Source: Morganella psychrotolerans
Lineage (GTDB): Bacteria; Pseudomonadota; Gammaproteobacteria; Enterobacterales; Enterobacteriaceae
NCBI RefSeq assembly: GCF_001676155.1
Contig: NZ_LZEW01000012.1
Coordinates: 310,001-374,000 of the forward strand
Direction: 5' to 3'
Length of the DNA stretch: 64,000 bases
Positions 28,924 through 39,315 of this stretch are shown here, in pieces. Positions within the stretch are counted from its first letter, which is position 1; the number at the start of each line of letters is the position of its first letter. A program made the translations under genes and the position numbers. The notes under the pieces are model-generated. The model was not told where the DNA came from. It searched no databases and saw only the letters and a program-made list of their open reading frames with translations.

Positions 28924-30504
28924 ATGAGCCAAACCATGTTGTTAACGTTATTAATGGCAACGCCGCTGGTGATTTCACTGCTGGCGTTTATCTGCCGCGC
29001 ACTGGGCGGCGGTGCAAAAGCCGCTGTCACCCTGGTGCATACTGTGGGTATCGTGCTGCTGCTCGTATTTTCTCTGTGGATGGTTTACACCATCGGTGAA
29101 GAAGGCGATCTGCTGATGGCAGAGCGCTGGATCCATCTGGACAGCCTGGCGGGGTTATTCCTGGCTATCCTGGGTATTGTCGGCTTCCTGACAGGGCTTT
29201 ACTCCATCGGCTATATGAATCATGAAGTGGCTGATGGTGAGATTAGTGTCGGAACACTCTGTAATTATTATGGATTTTTCCATCTGTTCCTGTTCACCAT
29301 GCTGCTGGTTATCACCAGTAACAACCTGATCCTGATGTGGGCGGCGGTTGAAGCCACAACACTCAGTTCAGCGTTTCTGGTGGGGATTTACGGACAGCGC
29401 TCTTCTCTTGAAGCGGCGTGGAAATACATCATTATCTGTAGTGTGGGTGTGGCATTTGGTCTGTTCGGTACCATTCTGGTTTATGCAAACGCCGCAAGCG
29501 TGATGCCTGATCCGGAACTGGCTATCTTCTGGACGGAAGTGCTGAAATATACCTCACTGCTTGATCCGACTCTGATGCAACTGGCATTTGTGTTTGTGCT
29601 GATTGGTTTCGGTACAAAAACCGGGCTGTTCCCGATGCACGCCTGGCTGCCGGATGCGCACAGTGAAGCACCAAGCCCGGTATCAGCGCTGCTCTCAGCG
29701 GTTCTGCTGAACTGTGCGCTGCTGATTATCGTGCGCTACTACATCATTATCACCTCTGCTATCGGCGGTGAATTCACACAAACACTGCTGCTGGTCTTCG
29801 GGCTGCTCTCTGTGGCGGTTGCTGCGTTCTTTATCCTTATTCAGCGGGATATGAAACGTCTGCTGGCGTATTCCAGTGTGGAAAACATGGGGCTTATCGC
29901 AGTGGCTCTGGGTATCGGCGGTCCGTTAGGTGTGCTGGCAGCGCTGCTGCACACACTGAATCACAGCCTGGGTAAAACCCTGCTGTTCTGTGGCTCCGGT
30001 AACGTATTACTGAAATACGGCACCCGTGATATCAGTGTTGTCAAAGGTATGCTGCGTACCATGCCGTTTACCGCGGTCGTCTTTGCGGGCGGTGCGCTGG
30101 CACTGGGCGGTATGCCGCCGTTTAACGTCTTCCTGAGTGAGTTTATGGTGGTGGTTGCCGGTCTGGCAGCCAATCATTTCTGGCTGACGCTGCTCCTTTT
30201 GATCCTGCTCACTATCGTTCTCGGCGGGTTGGTTAGAATGGTATCGAAAACCTTATTCGGCGCACAGCCTGACTGTGTATCGCGCGGCGAATTAGGGCTC
30301 CTGACGACATTGCCGATGGCCATCCTCATAGTACTGATGCTGGTGATGGGCACCCACATCCCGCAGCCGGTCAGCCGTCTGCTCGAAAATGCCGCCACGA
30401 TTGTCCTGACGGACAGTTCATTACCAGGCACAGAATTAACCACCCCGGACTACCGCTGGCCGTGGGGTGTTGATACAACATCCATATCATCGCAGGAGAA
30501 ATAA
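28924..30504 (+). CDS. hyfF: Hydrogenase-4 membrane subunit HyfF
   Basis: 526 aa (E. coli 526). Third antiporter-like subunit, with [20 protein letters not shown] and about 14 membrane segments. It starts 4 bases after the hyfE stop and ends 1 base before the hyfG GTG. Confidence 0.95.
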   Translation: MSQTMLLTLLMATPLVISLLAFICRALGGGAKAAVTLVHTVGIVLLLVFSLWMVYTIGEEGDLLMAERWIHLDSLAGLFLAILGIVGFLTGLYSIGYMNHEVADGEISVGTLCNYYGFFHLFLFTMLLVITSNNLILMWAAVEATTLSSAFLVGIYGQRSSLEAAWKYIIICSVGVAFGLFGTILVYANAASVMPDPELAIFWTEVLKYTSLLDPTLMQLAFVFVLIGFGTKTGLFPMHAWLPDAHSEAPSPVSALLSAVLLNCALLIIVRYYIIITSAIGGEFTQTLLLVFGLLSVAVAAFFILIQRDMKRLLAYSSVENMGLIAVALGIGGPLGVLAALLHTLNHSLGKTLLFCGSGNVLLKYGTRDISVVKGMLRTMPFTAVVFAGGALALGGMPPFNVFLSEFMVVVAGLAANHFWLTLLLLILLTIVLGGLVRMVSKTLFGAQPDCVSRGELGLLTTLPMAILIVLMLVMGTHIPQPVSRLLENAATIVLTDSSLPGTELTTPDYRWPWGVDTTSISSQEK

Positions 30505-30505
30505 C

Positions 30506-32239
30506 GTGAGCTATCAGAATTATACAGATACCCTTCATGGCGTTCGTAAAGGCGCGGGCTATCTGGCACAGGTCCGCGAGAAATTTCCCCATGCGGTGCT
30601 GGAAGAAGAGTGGCAGACAGCAAACCAGCTGACTATCACCATCAAAACGGAAATGCTGCCGGAAGTGGTTGAGTTTCTGTACTACGGCTGCGGCGGCTGG
30701 CTGCCGGTGCTGTGGGGCAACGATGAACGCCCGCTGAACGGACAGTTTGCGGTTTATTACGCGCTCTCCATGGAAGAAGGCGAAAAATGCTGGGTGACTG
30801 TGAAGGCATATGTCAGCCCGATCACTCAGGAATTCCCGTCTGTGACACCGCGTGTACCTGCCGCGGTGTGGGGCGAGCGTGAAATCCGGGACATGTACGG
30901 GCTGCGCCCTGTAGGGCTGCCGGATGAGCGCCGTCTGGTGCTGCCGGATGACTGGCCGGATGATCTTTATCCGCTGCGCAAAGACACAATGGATTACCGT
31001 CAGCGTCCTGCGCCAACCACGGATACTGAAACGTACCAATTTATTAATGACAGTAAAGTAGACAGCCGCATTGTTCCTATTGGTCCGCTGCATATTACCT
31101 CTGATGAACCGGGGCACTTCCGCCTGTTTGTTGATGGTGAGCGGATTGTGGATGCGGACTACCGTATGTTCTATGTTCACCGTGGCATGGAAAAACTGGC
31201 TGAAACCCGCATGGGCTATAACGAAGTCACGTTTTTATCCGACCGCGTCTGCGGCATCTGCGGCTTCACCCACAGTGTGGCGTACACCTCTTCTGTTGAA
31301 AACGCACTGGGTATTTATGTGCCGCCGCGTGCGCACACTATCCGTACCGTGTTACTGGAAGTGGAGCGTCTGCACAGTCACCTGCTGAACATTGGTTTAG
31401 CCAGTCACTTTACCGGTTTTGATACCGGGTTTATGCAGTTCTTCCGTGTGCGTGAAAAATCAATGACCATGGCTGAATTACTGACCGGTGCCCGTAAAAC
31501 CTACGGAACCAACCTGATCGGCGGTGTGCGTCGCGATTTCCTTAAAGAACAGCGCGTAAAAACTATTCAGCTGGTTCGCGAGATGCGGGCTGATGTTACA
31601 CAGCTTGTGGATATGCTGCTGAGCACGCCGAACATGGAACAGCGTACTGTGGGTGTGGGTCGTCTGGATCCGCAAATTGCCCGTGATTACAGCCCGGTAG
31701 GTCCTATGATCCGCGCCAGCGGCTTTAAACGCGATGTACGTTTTGATCACCCGTTTGCAGATTACGGCAATCTGCCGAAAACCCTGTTTACCATGGACGG
31801 CTGTGATGTTTACTCACGCGTCATGGTGCGGGTGAAAGAGGTTCTGGATTCTCTGGCGATGATTGAATATGCGCTGGATAATATGCCTGAAGGTCCGATC
31901 CTGACAGAGGGCTTTACTTATCAGCCACATAAATTTGCTCTGGGTTACACCGAAGCACCTCGCGGGGAAGATATCCACTGGAGCATGCTGGGTGATAACC
32001 AGAAACTGTTCCGCTGGCGCTGCCGTGCGGCAACCTACGCTAACTGGCCGGTGCTGCGCTATATGCTTCAGGGAAATACCGTTTCCGATGCACCATTAAT
32101 TATCGGCAGCTTAGATCCTTGCTACTCCTGTACTGACCGTGTGACGCTGGTTGATGTGAAAAAACGTAAAGCGAAAACCGTGGCATATAAAGAGATTGAG
32201 CAATACAGCATCACCCGTAAAAATTCACCGCTGCTGTAA
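30506..32239 (+). CDS. hyfG: Hydrogenase-4 catalytic large subunit HyfG
   Basis: 577 aa. An N-terminal NuoC-like part (about 1-170) is fused to the NuoD/NiFe large-subunit part. The four Ni-Fe ligand cysteines are in DRVCGICGFTHS and DPCYSCTDR. After CTDR a 32-residue tail follows (VTLVDVKK ... NSPLL), the same tail length that HycI removes from E. coli HycE after Ni insertion, so this is the expected substrate of the protease encoded at 34009. It reduces protons to H2. The GTG at 30506 has AGGAG upstream. Confidence 0.96.
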   Translation: MSYQNYTDTLHGVRKGAGYLAQVREKFPHAVLEEEWQTANQLTITIKTEMLPEVVEFLYYGCGGWLPVLWGNDERPLNGQFAVYYALSMEEGEKCWVTVKAYVSPITQEFPSVTPRVPAAVWGEREIRDMYGLRPVGLPDERRLVLPDDWPDDLYPLRKDTMDYRQRPAPTTDTETYQFINDSKVDSRIVPIGPLHITSDEPGHFRLFVDGERIVDADYRMFYVHRGMEKLAETRMGYNEVTFLSDRVCGICGFTHSVAYTSSVENALGIYVPPRAHTIRTVLLEVERLHSHLLNIGLASHFTGFDTGFMQFFRVREKSMTMAELLTGARKTYGTNLIGGVRRDFLKEQRVKTIQLVREMRADVTQLVDMLLSTPNMEQRTVGVGRLDPQIARDYSPVGPMIRASGFKRDVRFDHPFADYGNLPKTLFTMDGCDVYSRVMVRVKEVLDSLAMIEYALDNMPEGPILTEGFTYQPHKFALGYTEAPRGEDIHWSMLGDNQKLFRWRCRAATYANWPVLRYMLQGNTVSDAPLIIGSLDPCYSCTDRVTLVDVKKRKAKTVAYKEIEQYSITRKNSPLL

Positions 32240-32254
32240 GCCGGAGGGAATATC

Positions 32255-32806
32255 ATGCTTAAATTATTTAAAACCCTCCGCAATGCGGGGACAGCAACCG
32301 TCAAATATCCGTTTAAACCACTGGAAGTCGCGCACGGCTTCCGCGGTAAACCGGAATATGACCCGGAACAGTGTATTGCCTGCGGCTCCTGTATTTCAGC
32401 ATGCCCGGCGAATGCGCTGACGATGGAAACCGATCTGGAAAGTGGCGAGCGCCGCTGGCAGTTATTCCTCGGGCGCTGCATTTATTGTGCGCGTTGCGAA
32501 GAAGTGTGTCCGACCCGGGCCATTCATCTGACGGAAGAGTTTGAAACGGCAGTGATGAACAAAGCGGATCTCTATATGAAAGGGACATTCCGCTTACAAC
32601 ATTGCCGCCAGTGCGGAGAAGCGTTCGCACCGAAAAAATCGGTGGATTACGCGATGGCGCTGATGGTCGCGTCAGGTGTTGAAGAGAGCGGAATTGAAGC
32701 ATTGCGGCCGATGTATGAAACCTGTCCTTCGTGTAAGCAGAAAAATAACCTGCGCAACAATGATCGCCAGAACTTCCGTCTGCATATTGAGGGAGCAAAA
32801 TCATGA
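32255..32806 (+). CDS. hyfH: Hydrogenase-4 ferredoxin subunit HyfH
   Basis: 183 aa (E. coli 181), NuoI-like. Two [4Fe-4S] motifs [15 protein letters not shown] and [15 protein letters not shown], plus C-terminal CRQCG and CPSCKQ pairs. It links HyfA to HyfI. Overlaps hyfI by 4 bases. Confidence 0.95.
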   Translation: MLKLFKTLRNAGTATVKYPFKPLEVAHGFRGKPEYDPEQCIACGSCISACPANALTMETDLESGERRWQLFLGRCIYCARCEEVCPTRAIHLTEEFETAVMNKADLYMKGTFRLQHCRQCGEAFAPKKSVDYAMALMVASGVEESGIEALRPMYETCPSCKQKNNLRNNDRQNFRLHIEGAKS

Positions 32807-33585
32807 GTTTGCCGGAAATCCCAGTCAATCATTATGTCAGCAAACCTGTTCAGATAGATGAGCAGGTAGCGAAATTAAAAAGTACATTACTGAAAGATAT
32901 CAAGCGTTCCGCATATGTTTACCGCGTGGACTGCGGCGGGTGTAACGGGTGTGAAATTGAAATTTTCTCCGCAATAACCCCTGTGTTTGATGCGGAACGT
33001 TTCGGGATCAAAGTCGTCGCCTCCCCGCGTCATGCTGATATCTTACTGTTTACCGGTGCGGTCACCCGCGCCATGCGTATGCCGGCGCTGCGTGCCTATG
33101 ATTCAGCACCGGATCCGAAGATTTGCATCTCTTACGGTGCCTGTGGCTGCGGCGGCGGTATCTTCCACGACCTGTATTGTGTCTGGGGCGGCAGCGAGCA
33201 CATTGTGCCGATCGATGTCTGGATCCCGGGCTGCCCGCCGACACCGGCTGCGACTATCTATGGCTTTGCGGTGGCACTCGGTTTGCTCAATCAGAAACTG
33301 AAAGCACAGGATCATGTTGAAGCGGAAGGCGAACGCGTTGAATTATTGCTGCCGTCGATTCCGCTGGCAACCCGCGTGATGATCGAGCGTGAAGCGCGCC
33401 GTCAGGCGGGCTATTTTCAGGGACGTGAAATCAGTGATCGTTTCCTGACCCTGCTGGAAAATGCAACACCGGAACAGGTGAAAAGCACCATGCAGGTCTG
33501 GCTGGATGAAGAACAGGATCCGCGCCTGCGCGAGATAGTGAATCGTCTGGTGACCGTATTACAACAAGGAGGCATTCATGCCTGA
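32803..33585 (+). CDS. hyfI: Hydrogenase-4 small subunit HyfI
   Basis: 260 aa (E. coli 252), NuoB-like. The proximal [4Fe-4S] ligands are in [19 protein letters not shown] and PGCPPTP. It forms the catalytic heterodimer with HyfG. Overlaps hyfJ by 8 bases. Confidence 0.95.
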   Translation: MSLPEIPVNHYVSKPVQIDEQVAKLKSTLLKDIKRSAYVYRVDCGGCNGCEIEIFSAITPVFDAERFGIKVVASPRHADILLFTGAVTRAMRMPALRAYDSAPDPKICISYGACGCGGGIFHDLYCVWGGSEHIVPIDVWIPGCPPTPAATIYGFAVALGLLNQKLKAQDHVEAEGERVELLLPSIPLATRVMIEREARRQAGYFQGREISDRFLTLLENATPEQVKSTMQVWLDEEQDPRLREIVNRLVTVLQQGGIHA

Positions 33586-34012
33586 ACAGACACCCAATCA
33601 CGCGGACACTGACGGAAAAGTCATCTTCTGGTCGCTGAGACAAAAATTTGTCGACACAGATGATGATGTTCCTGAAGAGGCTCAGCAGGTGATGTATTAC
33701 TCACTGGCAATCGGCCATCATGTTGGCATGATTGATTGTCTGAACACAGAGCTGACCTGCCCGCTGAGTGGTTATCAATCCTGGGTTCATGCGCTTCCCG
33801 AAGGGGAGGCGCGCCGTAAACTTCAGGGATTGATAACCTTCGGTGAAATCAATATTGATGCTTCGCACACCAATATGCTGGCGCTGGCACTTGATCCGCT
33901 GTTGAAAGATCAAAACCCGGACTTTCGTGAATGGAGCGCCACGCTTATCCGCCTGTTAGGGGAAATTGAGCGCGAACCGGCTATTTACCTGATAGTGAAG
34001 CGACGCCCATGA
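33578..34012 (+). CDS. hyfJ: Formate hydrogenlyase assembly protein HyfJ/HycH
   Basis: 144 aa, cytoplasmic. The HycH family acts as a chaperone in maturation of the large subunit. Segments [16 protein letters not shown] and [18 protein letters not shown] are conserved. Overlaps the next gene by 4 bases (ATGAG). Confidence 0.9.
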   Translation: MPEQTPNHADTDGKVIFWSLRQKFVDTDDDVPEEAQQVMYYSLAIGHHVGMIDCLNTELTCPLSGYQSWVHALPEGEARRKLQGLITFGEINIDASHTNMLALALDPLLKDQNPDFREWSATLIRLLGEIEREPAIYLIVKRRP

Positions 34013-34509
34013 GTGAAATAACCGCAAAAAACGTCATGCTGGCTGTCGGAAACAGCATGATGGGTGATGATGCCGCAGGTCCGATGCTGTATGACCTGAT
34101 GCAGGAGAACCCGGTCGACGGCTGGATTGCCATTAACGGCGGCAGCGCACCGGAAAACGTGGCGCATCAGGTGCGCGCACTGAAACCGGAACGTCTGTTG
34201 ATCGTCGATGCTGCGGATATCGGTCTGAACCCCGGTGAAATCCGTATTATTGATCCGGATGATATCGCTGAAATGTTCATCATGAGCACGCATAATCTGC
34301 CGCTTAATTTTCTTATTGATCAACTGAAAGAAGATATCAGGGAAGTTATCTTTCTCGGCATTCAACCAGATTTGGTTGCTTTTTATATGCCGGTAAATGA
34401 GAAAGTGACCAGTGCTGTTCAGCAGGTTTATGCCGCGTTGCCGGACTGGCAGGATCTCGGCGGATTCACCTTGTTTGAAGGTGAGGAAGACGACAGCGAC
34501 ATTATGTAA
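34009..34509 (+). CDS. hycI: Hydrogenase maturation endopeptidase HycI
   Basis: 166 aa (E. coli HycI 156). Removes the C-terminal tail of the hydrogenase large subunit. The Ni-sensing acidic residues are visible in GNSMMGDDAAGP (about residue 23) and VDAADIG (about residue 66), and STHNLPL is the conserved His block. Last gene of the operon; a terminator follows. Confidence 0.94.
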   Translation: MSEITAKNVMLAVGNSMMGDDAAGPMLYDLMQENPVDGWIAINGGSAPENVAHQVRALKPERLLIVDAADIGLNPGEIRIIDPDDIAEMFIMSTHNLPLNFLIDQLKEDIREVIFLGIQPDLVAFYMPVNEKVTSAVQQVYAALPDWQDLGGFTLFEGEEDDSDIM

Positions 34510-34529
34510 CTGTCTTTATGAGCAATAAG

Positions 34530-34568
34530 AACCGCCGTGATCTGAAATGATCAGGCGGTTTTTTTTTA
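34530..34568 (+). terminator. Terminator of the hyf operon
   Basis: AACCGCC ... GGCGGTT stem with internal TGATC/GATCA pairing, followed by nine T. Confidence 0.9.
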
Positions 34569-34682
34569 TAGTGTAATTTACCGGAATGCAGAAATCAGGG
34601 TTGAAATCAGATATCTTCCGGCAGGGCTTTTTTTTTATGGTACAGAGGATTTTTTTTTCTTCCGCTGATGAGACGTAATACC

Positions 34683-34997
34683 ATGAAAAAATTAGTTGTT
34701 ATTATCCCGCTTGCCCTGCTGCTGTCTGCTTGTGCAACCAAGCAATACCCGCAAACCCCGGCTGTTACTAAAGAAGAATCTGCACTGTTGCATTGTGACT
34801 CACTTAAACTTGAAATTGCAAAAGCGCGCAGTATTCAGGAAGACATTGAAAAAACCGGCGAATTTAACGGAAAAACTGTGTTGGGTTTTCTGGGGGATTT
34901 CGGGATTGGTAACGGGATAGCAAAAGGAGAGGCGCGGGAAAAAGTCTCTGCACGTCTGGGGCAATTGATGCGTCAGCAGGAAAATAACTGCCGCTGA
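34683..34997 (+). CDS. Small lipoprotein of unknown function
   Basis: 104 aa from the ATG at 34683, which gives a standard lipoprotein signal (MKKLVVIIPLALLLSAC, Cys at 17). The mature part is helical with two cysteines (HCDSL and NNCR) and a central Gly-rich hairpin (LGFLGDFGIGNGIAKGEA) suggesting membrane contact. No family is recognised. It is not part of the hydrogenase operon because a terminator intervenes. Confidence 0.7.
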   Translation: MKKLVVIIPLALLLSACATKQYPQTPAVTKEESALLHCDSLKLEIAKARSIQEDIEKTGEFNGKTVLGFLGDFGIGNGIAKGEAREKVSARLGQLMRQQENNCR

Positions 34998-35020
34998 TGT
35001 ATTGCTATGGCTGATAAATA

Positions 35021-35050
35021 AAAATACCGCAGAGATTTGCGGTATTTTTT
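35021..35050. terminator. Bidirectional terminator
   Basis: AAATACCGCA / TGCGGTATTT stem with A- and T-runs on both sides, between the convergent lipoprotein gene and ybdD. Confidence 0.85.
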
Positions 35051-35072
35051 TATGTCAAATCCGTCGGCTGTA

Positions 35073-35270
35073 TCAGCAGCACTTAGGTCCGCCTTTGCTG
35101 CCGTAGCGTGCATCCTGGCGATCACGGAAAAACTCTTCATAGGTCATCGGCGTCTGATCAGGATGGGTATTTTTAATATGCTGTACGTAATTATCGTAAT
35201 CGGGTACGCCAATCATCATTTTAGCGGTCTGCCCGAGATAACGTCCTGCTTTTGCGAGAGTATCAAACAT
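35073..35270 (-). CDS. ybdD: YbdD/YjiX family protein
   Basis: 65 aa with the family core [15 protein letters not shown] and [16 protein letters not shown] and a C-terminal Cys-Cys. In E. coli these small proteins pair with the pyruvate/peptide carriers CstA or BtsT and are needed for transport activity. It lies 79 bases after cstA on the same strand. Confidence 0.92.
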   Translation of the reverse strand: MFDTLAKAGRYLGQTAKMMIGVPDYDNYVQHIKNTHPDQTPMTYEEFFRDRQDARYGSKGGPKCC

Positions 35271-35349
35271 AATTATAACCCTGAAACTGTCTTGCGGATG
35301 GAAAACCGGCGGTTGCCCGCCGGTATCAGTACAACAAGTATACCAGAGT

Positions 35350-37452
35350 TTAGTGCGCAGATTTGCTGTTTGCCACTAAATCGAGGTAGTTTTCCGGCAT
35401 TGGCTCATAAGGTGTTTCATTATCGGTTGGTTTATCTGACTTCAGTGCTTTGAGCGCGGTCTTCACAGAGAAGATGGCAAGCACCACGACGACAACCATA
35501 AAGAACATCGTCAGACCGGCATCCAGACGGTTATTAAACACCAGTTGTGACAGTTGTGACTCAGTGTATTGCACCGGGATATTCCCGCTGTCAATCATTG
35601 CCTTGAATTTATTCGCGACAGCCAGGAAGCCGACGCGGGCATCTTCGCTGAACACTTTTTCCCAACCGGCAACCATGGTACAGATTAACAGCCAGGTCAT
35701 CGGCACCAGTGCCACCCAGGCGTAAGCCTGGCGTTTCATCTTAAACAGAACCACAGCACACAGCATCAGCGCCATACCTGCCAGCATCTGGTTGGCAATA
35801 CCAAACAGCGGCCACAGGGTATTGATACCGCCGAGCGGATCGACCACGCCCTGATGCAGGAAGTAACCCCACGCCAGCACACACAGCGCGGTGGCGGTCA
35901 GGTTTGCCGGTAGTGAGTCTGTCCGTTTCAGTGCCGGGGAAATCACGCCGAGCAGATCCTGCAACATAAAGCGGGCAGAACGTGTTCCCGCATCGACTGC
36001 GGTCAGGATAAACAGCGCCTCAAACAGAATGGCGAAGTGATACCAGAAAGAGACATCCATCAGCCCGCCGAGCGCACCGTGGAGAATATACGCCATACCG
36101 ACCGCGAGTGTCGGCGCGCCCCCTGCGCGGGAGATAATGCTTTGTTCGCCGACTTCATTGGCAATATTGGTTAAAGTTTCAGGAGTTATCTGGAAGCCCC
36201 AGCTGCTCACCACACTGGCAGCAGATGCGACAACATCAGTGGTTCCCGGCGGTGCCAGCATTGCCATCGGGCTGTTCATTGCGAAGTATACGCCCGGGTC
36301 GATCACACAGGCGGCGACCAGCGCCATAATGGCAACAAACGATTCCATCAGCATGCCGCCGTAGCCGATAAAACAGGCCTGGTTTTCATTGGCGAGCATT
36401 TTCGGCGTAGTGCCGGAGGCAATCAGTGCATGGAAGCCGGATACCGCACCACAGGCGATGGTGATAAACAGGAACGGGAAGAGATCGCCCGCCCAGACCG
36501 GACCTGTGCCATCAATAAATTTGGTCAGCGCAGGCATTTCCAGCATCGGGCGCATGATTAAAATACCGATTGCCAGCCCGATAATGGTGCCGATTTTCAG
36601 GAAGGTAGACAGGTAATCACGCGGTGCCAGCAGTAACCAGACCGGCAGAACCGCCGCGACAAAACCATAACCGACCAGCATCCAGGTCAGTTGAACGCCG
36701 TCATAATCAAAATAAGGAGCCCAGGTCGGGCTTTCTGCTACCCAGCCGCCGGAAATAATCGCAAAAATCAGGAAAACCAGCCCGATAACAGAGACTTCCC
36801 CGACACAGCCCGGCCGGATATAGCGGGTGTAAATTCCCATAAAAAAGGCGAGCGGGATAGTAAAGGCGACAGTGTAAGTTCCCCACGGGCTGTGTGTCAG
36901 GGCTTTCACCACAATCATTGCCAGAACGGCGAGGATAATCACCATGATCATAAAGCAGGCGATCAGGGCAATAACACCGGCAACATTCCCCATTTCCTCT
37001 TTAACCAACTCTCCGAGGGAGCGCCCGTTGCGGCGGGTAGAGACAAACAGCACCATGAAATCCTGTACCGCACCGGCTAATACCACACCGGCCAGCAACC
37101 AGAGCATGCCGGGAAGATAGCCCATTTGTGCCGCGAGAACCGGACCGACCAGCGGACCTGCACCGGCAATGGCGGCAAAGTGGTGACCGAACAGAACCTT
37201 TTTATCTGTCGGTACATAATCAAGCCCGTCATTATTTTTAAACGCGGGTGTCATCCGGGTTGCATCGACTTTTAATACTTTCTCCGCAATAAAAATCCCG
37301 TAATACCGGTACGCCACCAGATAGATACAGACAGCCGCAACAACAATCCAGAGTGCATTGATTTGCTCACCCCGGTTCAGCGCGATATATCCGAGGGCAA
37401 AGGCACCGACAATCGCGAGCAGAAAGCCCGTGAGTTGCTTGAACGCTTTCAT
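35350..37452 (-). CDS. cstA: Carbon starvation protein CstA (pyruvate/peptide transporter)
   Basis: 700 aa (E. coli CstA 701) with about 16-18 membrane segments and the signature blocks [31 protein letters not shown] and [15 protein letters not shown]. The start at 37452 (MKAFKQL) has AGGTGA 6 bases upstream; an upstream in-frame start would add 18 residues without an RBS. It imports peptides and/or pyruvate on carbon limitation. I see no convincing CRP site in the 5' gap (37453-37748). Confidence 0.93.
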   Translation of the reverse strand: MKAFKQLTGFLLAIVGAFALGYIALNRGEQINALWIVVAAVCIYLVAYRYYGIFIAEKVLKVDATRMTPAFKNNDGLDYVPTDKKVLFGHHFAAIAGAGPLVGPVLAAQMGYLPGMLWLLAGVVLAGAVQDFMVLFVSTRRNGRSLGELVKEEMGNVAGVIALIACFMIMVIILAVLAMIVVKALTHSPWGTYTVAFTIPLAFFMGIYTRYIRPGCVGEVSVIGLVFLIFAIISGGWVAESPTWAPYFDYDGVQLTWMLVGYGFVAAVLPVWLLLAPRDYLSTFLKIGTIIGLAIGILIMRPMLEMPALTKFIDGTGPVWAGDLFPFLFITIACGAVSGFHALIASGTTPKMLANENQACFIGYGGMLMESFVAIMALVAACVIDPGVYFAMNSPMAMLAPPGTTDVVASAASVVSSWGFQITPETLTNIANEVGEQSIISRAGGAPTLAVGMAYILHGALGGLMDVSFWYHFAILFEALFILTAVDAGTRSARFMLQDLLGVISPALKRTDSLPANLTATALCVLAWGYFLHQGVVDPLGGINTLWPLFGIANQMLAGMALMLCAVVLFKMKRQAYAWVALVPMTWLLICTMVAGWEKVFSEDARVGFLAVANKFKAMIDSGNIPVQYTESQLSQLVFNNRLDAGLTMFFMVVVVVLAIFSVKTALKALKSDKPTDNETPYEPMPENYLDLVANSKSAH

Positions 37453-37661
37453 AATTTCACCTGTCCGAATGAGTAAAGTAGAGTAGTTTCGGTTTGTTAT
37501 TATCAAATTGTACTGCAGAGGAATATCACTAATTCTACTTAGTTCCCATCGTTCCGATCGCGTTTGTGTTAATTTATTTCAATAATGTTAGATTAATCAC
37601 TGTTAGTGCAATGTAGCGTGTTTGTGGTTTCAGGCAGGTGATAAGTGCGTCTGGAAAATGA

Positions 37662-37691
37662 TAAAAAGAGGACATTCACAGAGTGAATGCC
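37662..37691 (-). terminator. Terminator of the reverse-strand unknown gene
   Basis: On the minus strand GCATTCAC TCT GTGAATGT, then CCTCTTTTT. It lies 58 bases downstream of the 37749 stop. Confidence 0.65.
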
Positions 37692-37748
37692 CCGAAAGAG
37701 AAACATAGAACATGAATATCTTTTCTGATTAATATTTATATTATTATT

Positions 37749-38694
37749 TCACTTATTGTTACTGTCATCAGGCGTTTTTGTAGTAACAGAAAGATGAGCA
37801 TCAGAGAAAAAGAAACGTGGTGTGTTTGTTATCGGGGTTGATTTTAAAAGCACCCTATTTTTGATCTCTTCTCTTACTTCATCAAATTTAACCGCACCGG
37901 AGTTTTCACCATAAAATTTATCACATAATAATGTATTGAATATGTTTTCAGATATACTATGATAAATATCAGATCTGACTGACATTCTTTCTGTTAATAA
38001 TGCTGTTTTATATAATCCCTGAAAGCTTGCCAGTTCTTTTTGCTTGTTTTGTATGACTTCAATATCTGATTTTTGATTTTTAATATTATTTATGATTTCA
38101 TCCATTTTCATTAGCATTATATTTTCAATTTCATCAGGAATGGCGCTGTCTATATTTATATTGATTATTTTTTTTATTCAGATCGTTGTCATTGAGTATT
38201 GTCTGAAGTATCGATGAATTTGCACATCTGCAATCAAGTTTTTCATTCTTAAAGTATTCGTTATGTATCTCATTAAATAGATTTTTTTTTAGCATCACTA
38301 CCAATTTTTGCGTGGTTTCCTCTGCACGTTTGGTCGATGGTCCGGTTGATAAATGCTGAGATAAACGTAGTTCTTTCTTGTTCAATCCACTTTTTTTATA
38401 CCTTGATTTAAGTTTTTTTCTGTACGTGATATAAAATCGCTATCCGGTATTTCACCTGGTTTTATCATCGGTATATTTGTTCTGCTGACTGTTATCAGTA
38501 TGTTTTTACTAAGTTCCCTTGTATCGGTTGTTAATGTGTTTTTATTAAGGTTGAATTTCATGGTTGTGTTTTGAATGTAATTTATTCTTTCAGATAATTT
38601 TTTTAAAATTAAGTGAGTTTAATATTTTACCTTCAATTTTAGGTGATGGTATTTCAATGTTTACCTGGTATCCCGGAATATCACTCATTCTCAT
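37749..38694 (-). pseudogene. Unknown AT-rich gene in the effector module, broken at three homopolymers
   Basis: Four consecutive frames on the minus strand join into one protein of about 314 aa if T7 38598-38604 and T8 38168-38175 each lose a base and T7 38413-38419 gains one. The joined protein is Lys/Asn/Ile-rich, helical and without signal peptide: an N-terminal MRMSDIPGYQVNIEIPSPK, a basic middle (RTEKKLKSRYKKSG), a coiled stretch near IINNIKNQKSDIEVIQNKQ and a Ser/Thr-rich end. It is much more AT-rich than its neighbours, a sign of horizontal gain. No family is recognised. Position, divergent to a secretion chaperone, suggests a further effector, but this is inference. Confidence 0.5.
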
Positions 38695-38902
38695 CTTGTC
38701 ATCCTCATTATATTGTTTGATTCTTAATTATGTCTATTTTTATTATTATTTCTTTAATAAAACAAATATTAGAGTTTCTTGTTGTATTTTGTTTTTATAT
38801 GTTTTGTTGTAATAATAAACTTATAGTATGAGTTAAATGTAAAAGCATGATTTTGATTGTTTGTCATAATATCGGCATTATCTGAACAATAAAGGAATCG
38901 AC

Positions 38903-39298
38903 ATGCCGGATTTAGTATCATTTCACCGTATTGCCATGATGCTGCTGCGCCATATTGGTCTGGACGCTCCGCCACCGGCGGCAGATCAACATACTTTTAT
39001 GTTAACCATTGATGAACGCTATTCTCTGTCCCTTACCATCATTGATGCATCAGACTGGTATATCTCAGCGAATGTAGGTGAGTTACCACACATTACACAA
39101 AGTGATGAATTGATGCGGAATATCATGAAGCTGAATGCATTAACGCAGCTTGCCGGGCAGCCGGTTATTTCACTTAATGAAAAAGAAGAGTGGGTTATCT
39201 GGAGCCGTTTGCCGCTGAGCGGAACGGAAGACAGCCAGGTAATTGAGTTATTCGAGTATTTATTAAAATCAGCAGATTATCTGTTGGATCTCCATTAA
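38903..39298 (+). CDS. CesT/SycE-like type III secretion chaperone
   Basis: 131 aa, acidic, the size and fold pattern of class IA effector chaperones (compare SycE, SycH, SicP): an N-terminal helix (FHRIAMMLLRHIGL), beta strands (FMLTIDERYSLSLTI, DWYISANVG), a central helix, EEWVIWSRLPLSG, and a last helix (VIELFEYLLKSADYLLDLH). Such proteins dimerise, hold the N-terminal part of one effector unfolded and deliver it to the injectisome ATPase. The 14-base gap to the phosphatase gene makes that protein the likely client. No injectisome genes are in the window. Confidence 0.75.
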   Translation: MPDLVSFHRIAMMLLRHIGLDAPPPAADQHTFMLTIDERYSLSLTIIDASDWYISANVGELPHITQSDELMRNIMKLNALTQLAGQPVISLNEKEEWVIWSRLPLSGTEDSQVIELFEYLLKSADYLLDLH

Positions 39299-39315
39299 TC
39301 ATAAAAGGAATTATG

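Noticed and set aside
30371..31180. 269-codon reverse-strand frame across hyfF and hyfG
   Set aside because: Antisense shadow of strongly conserved hydrogenase genes; no domain.
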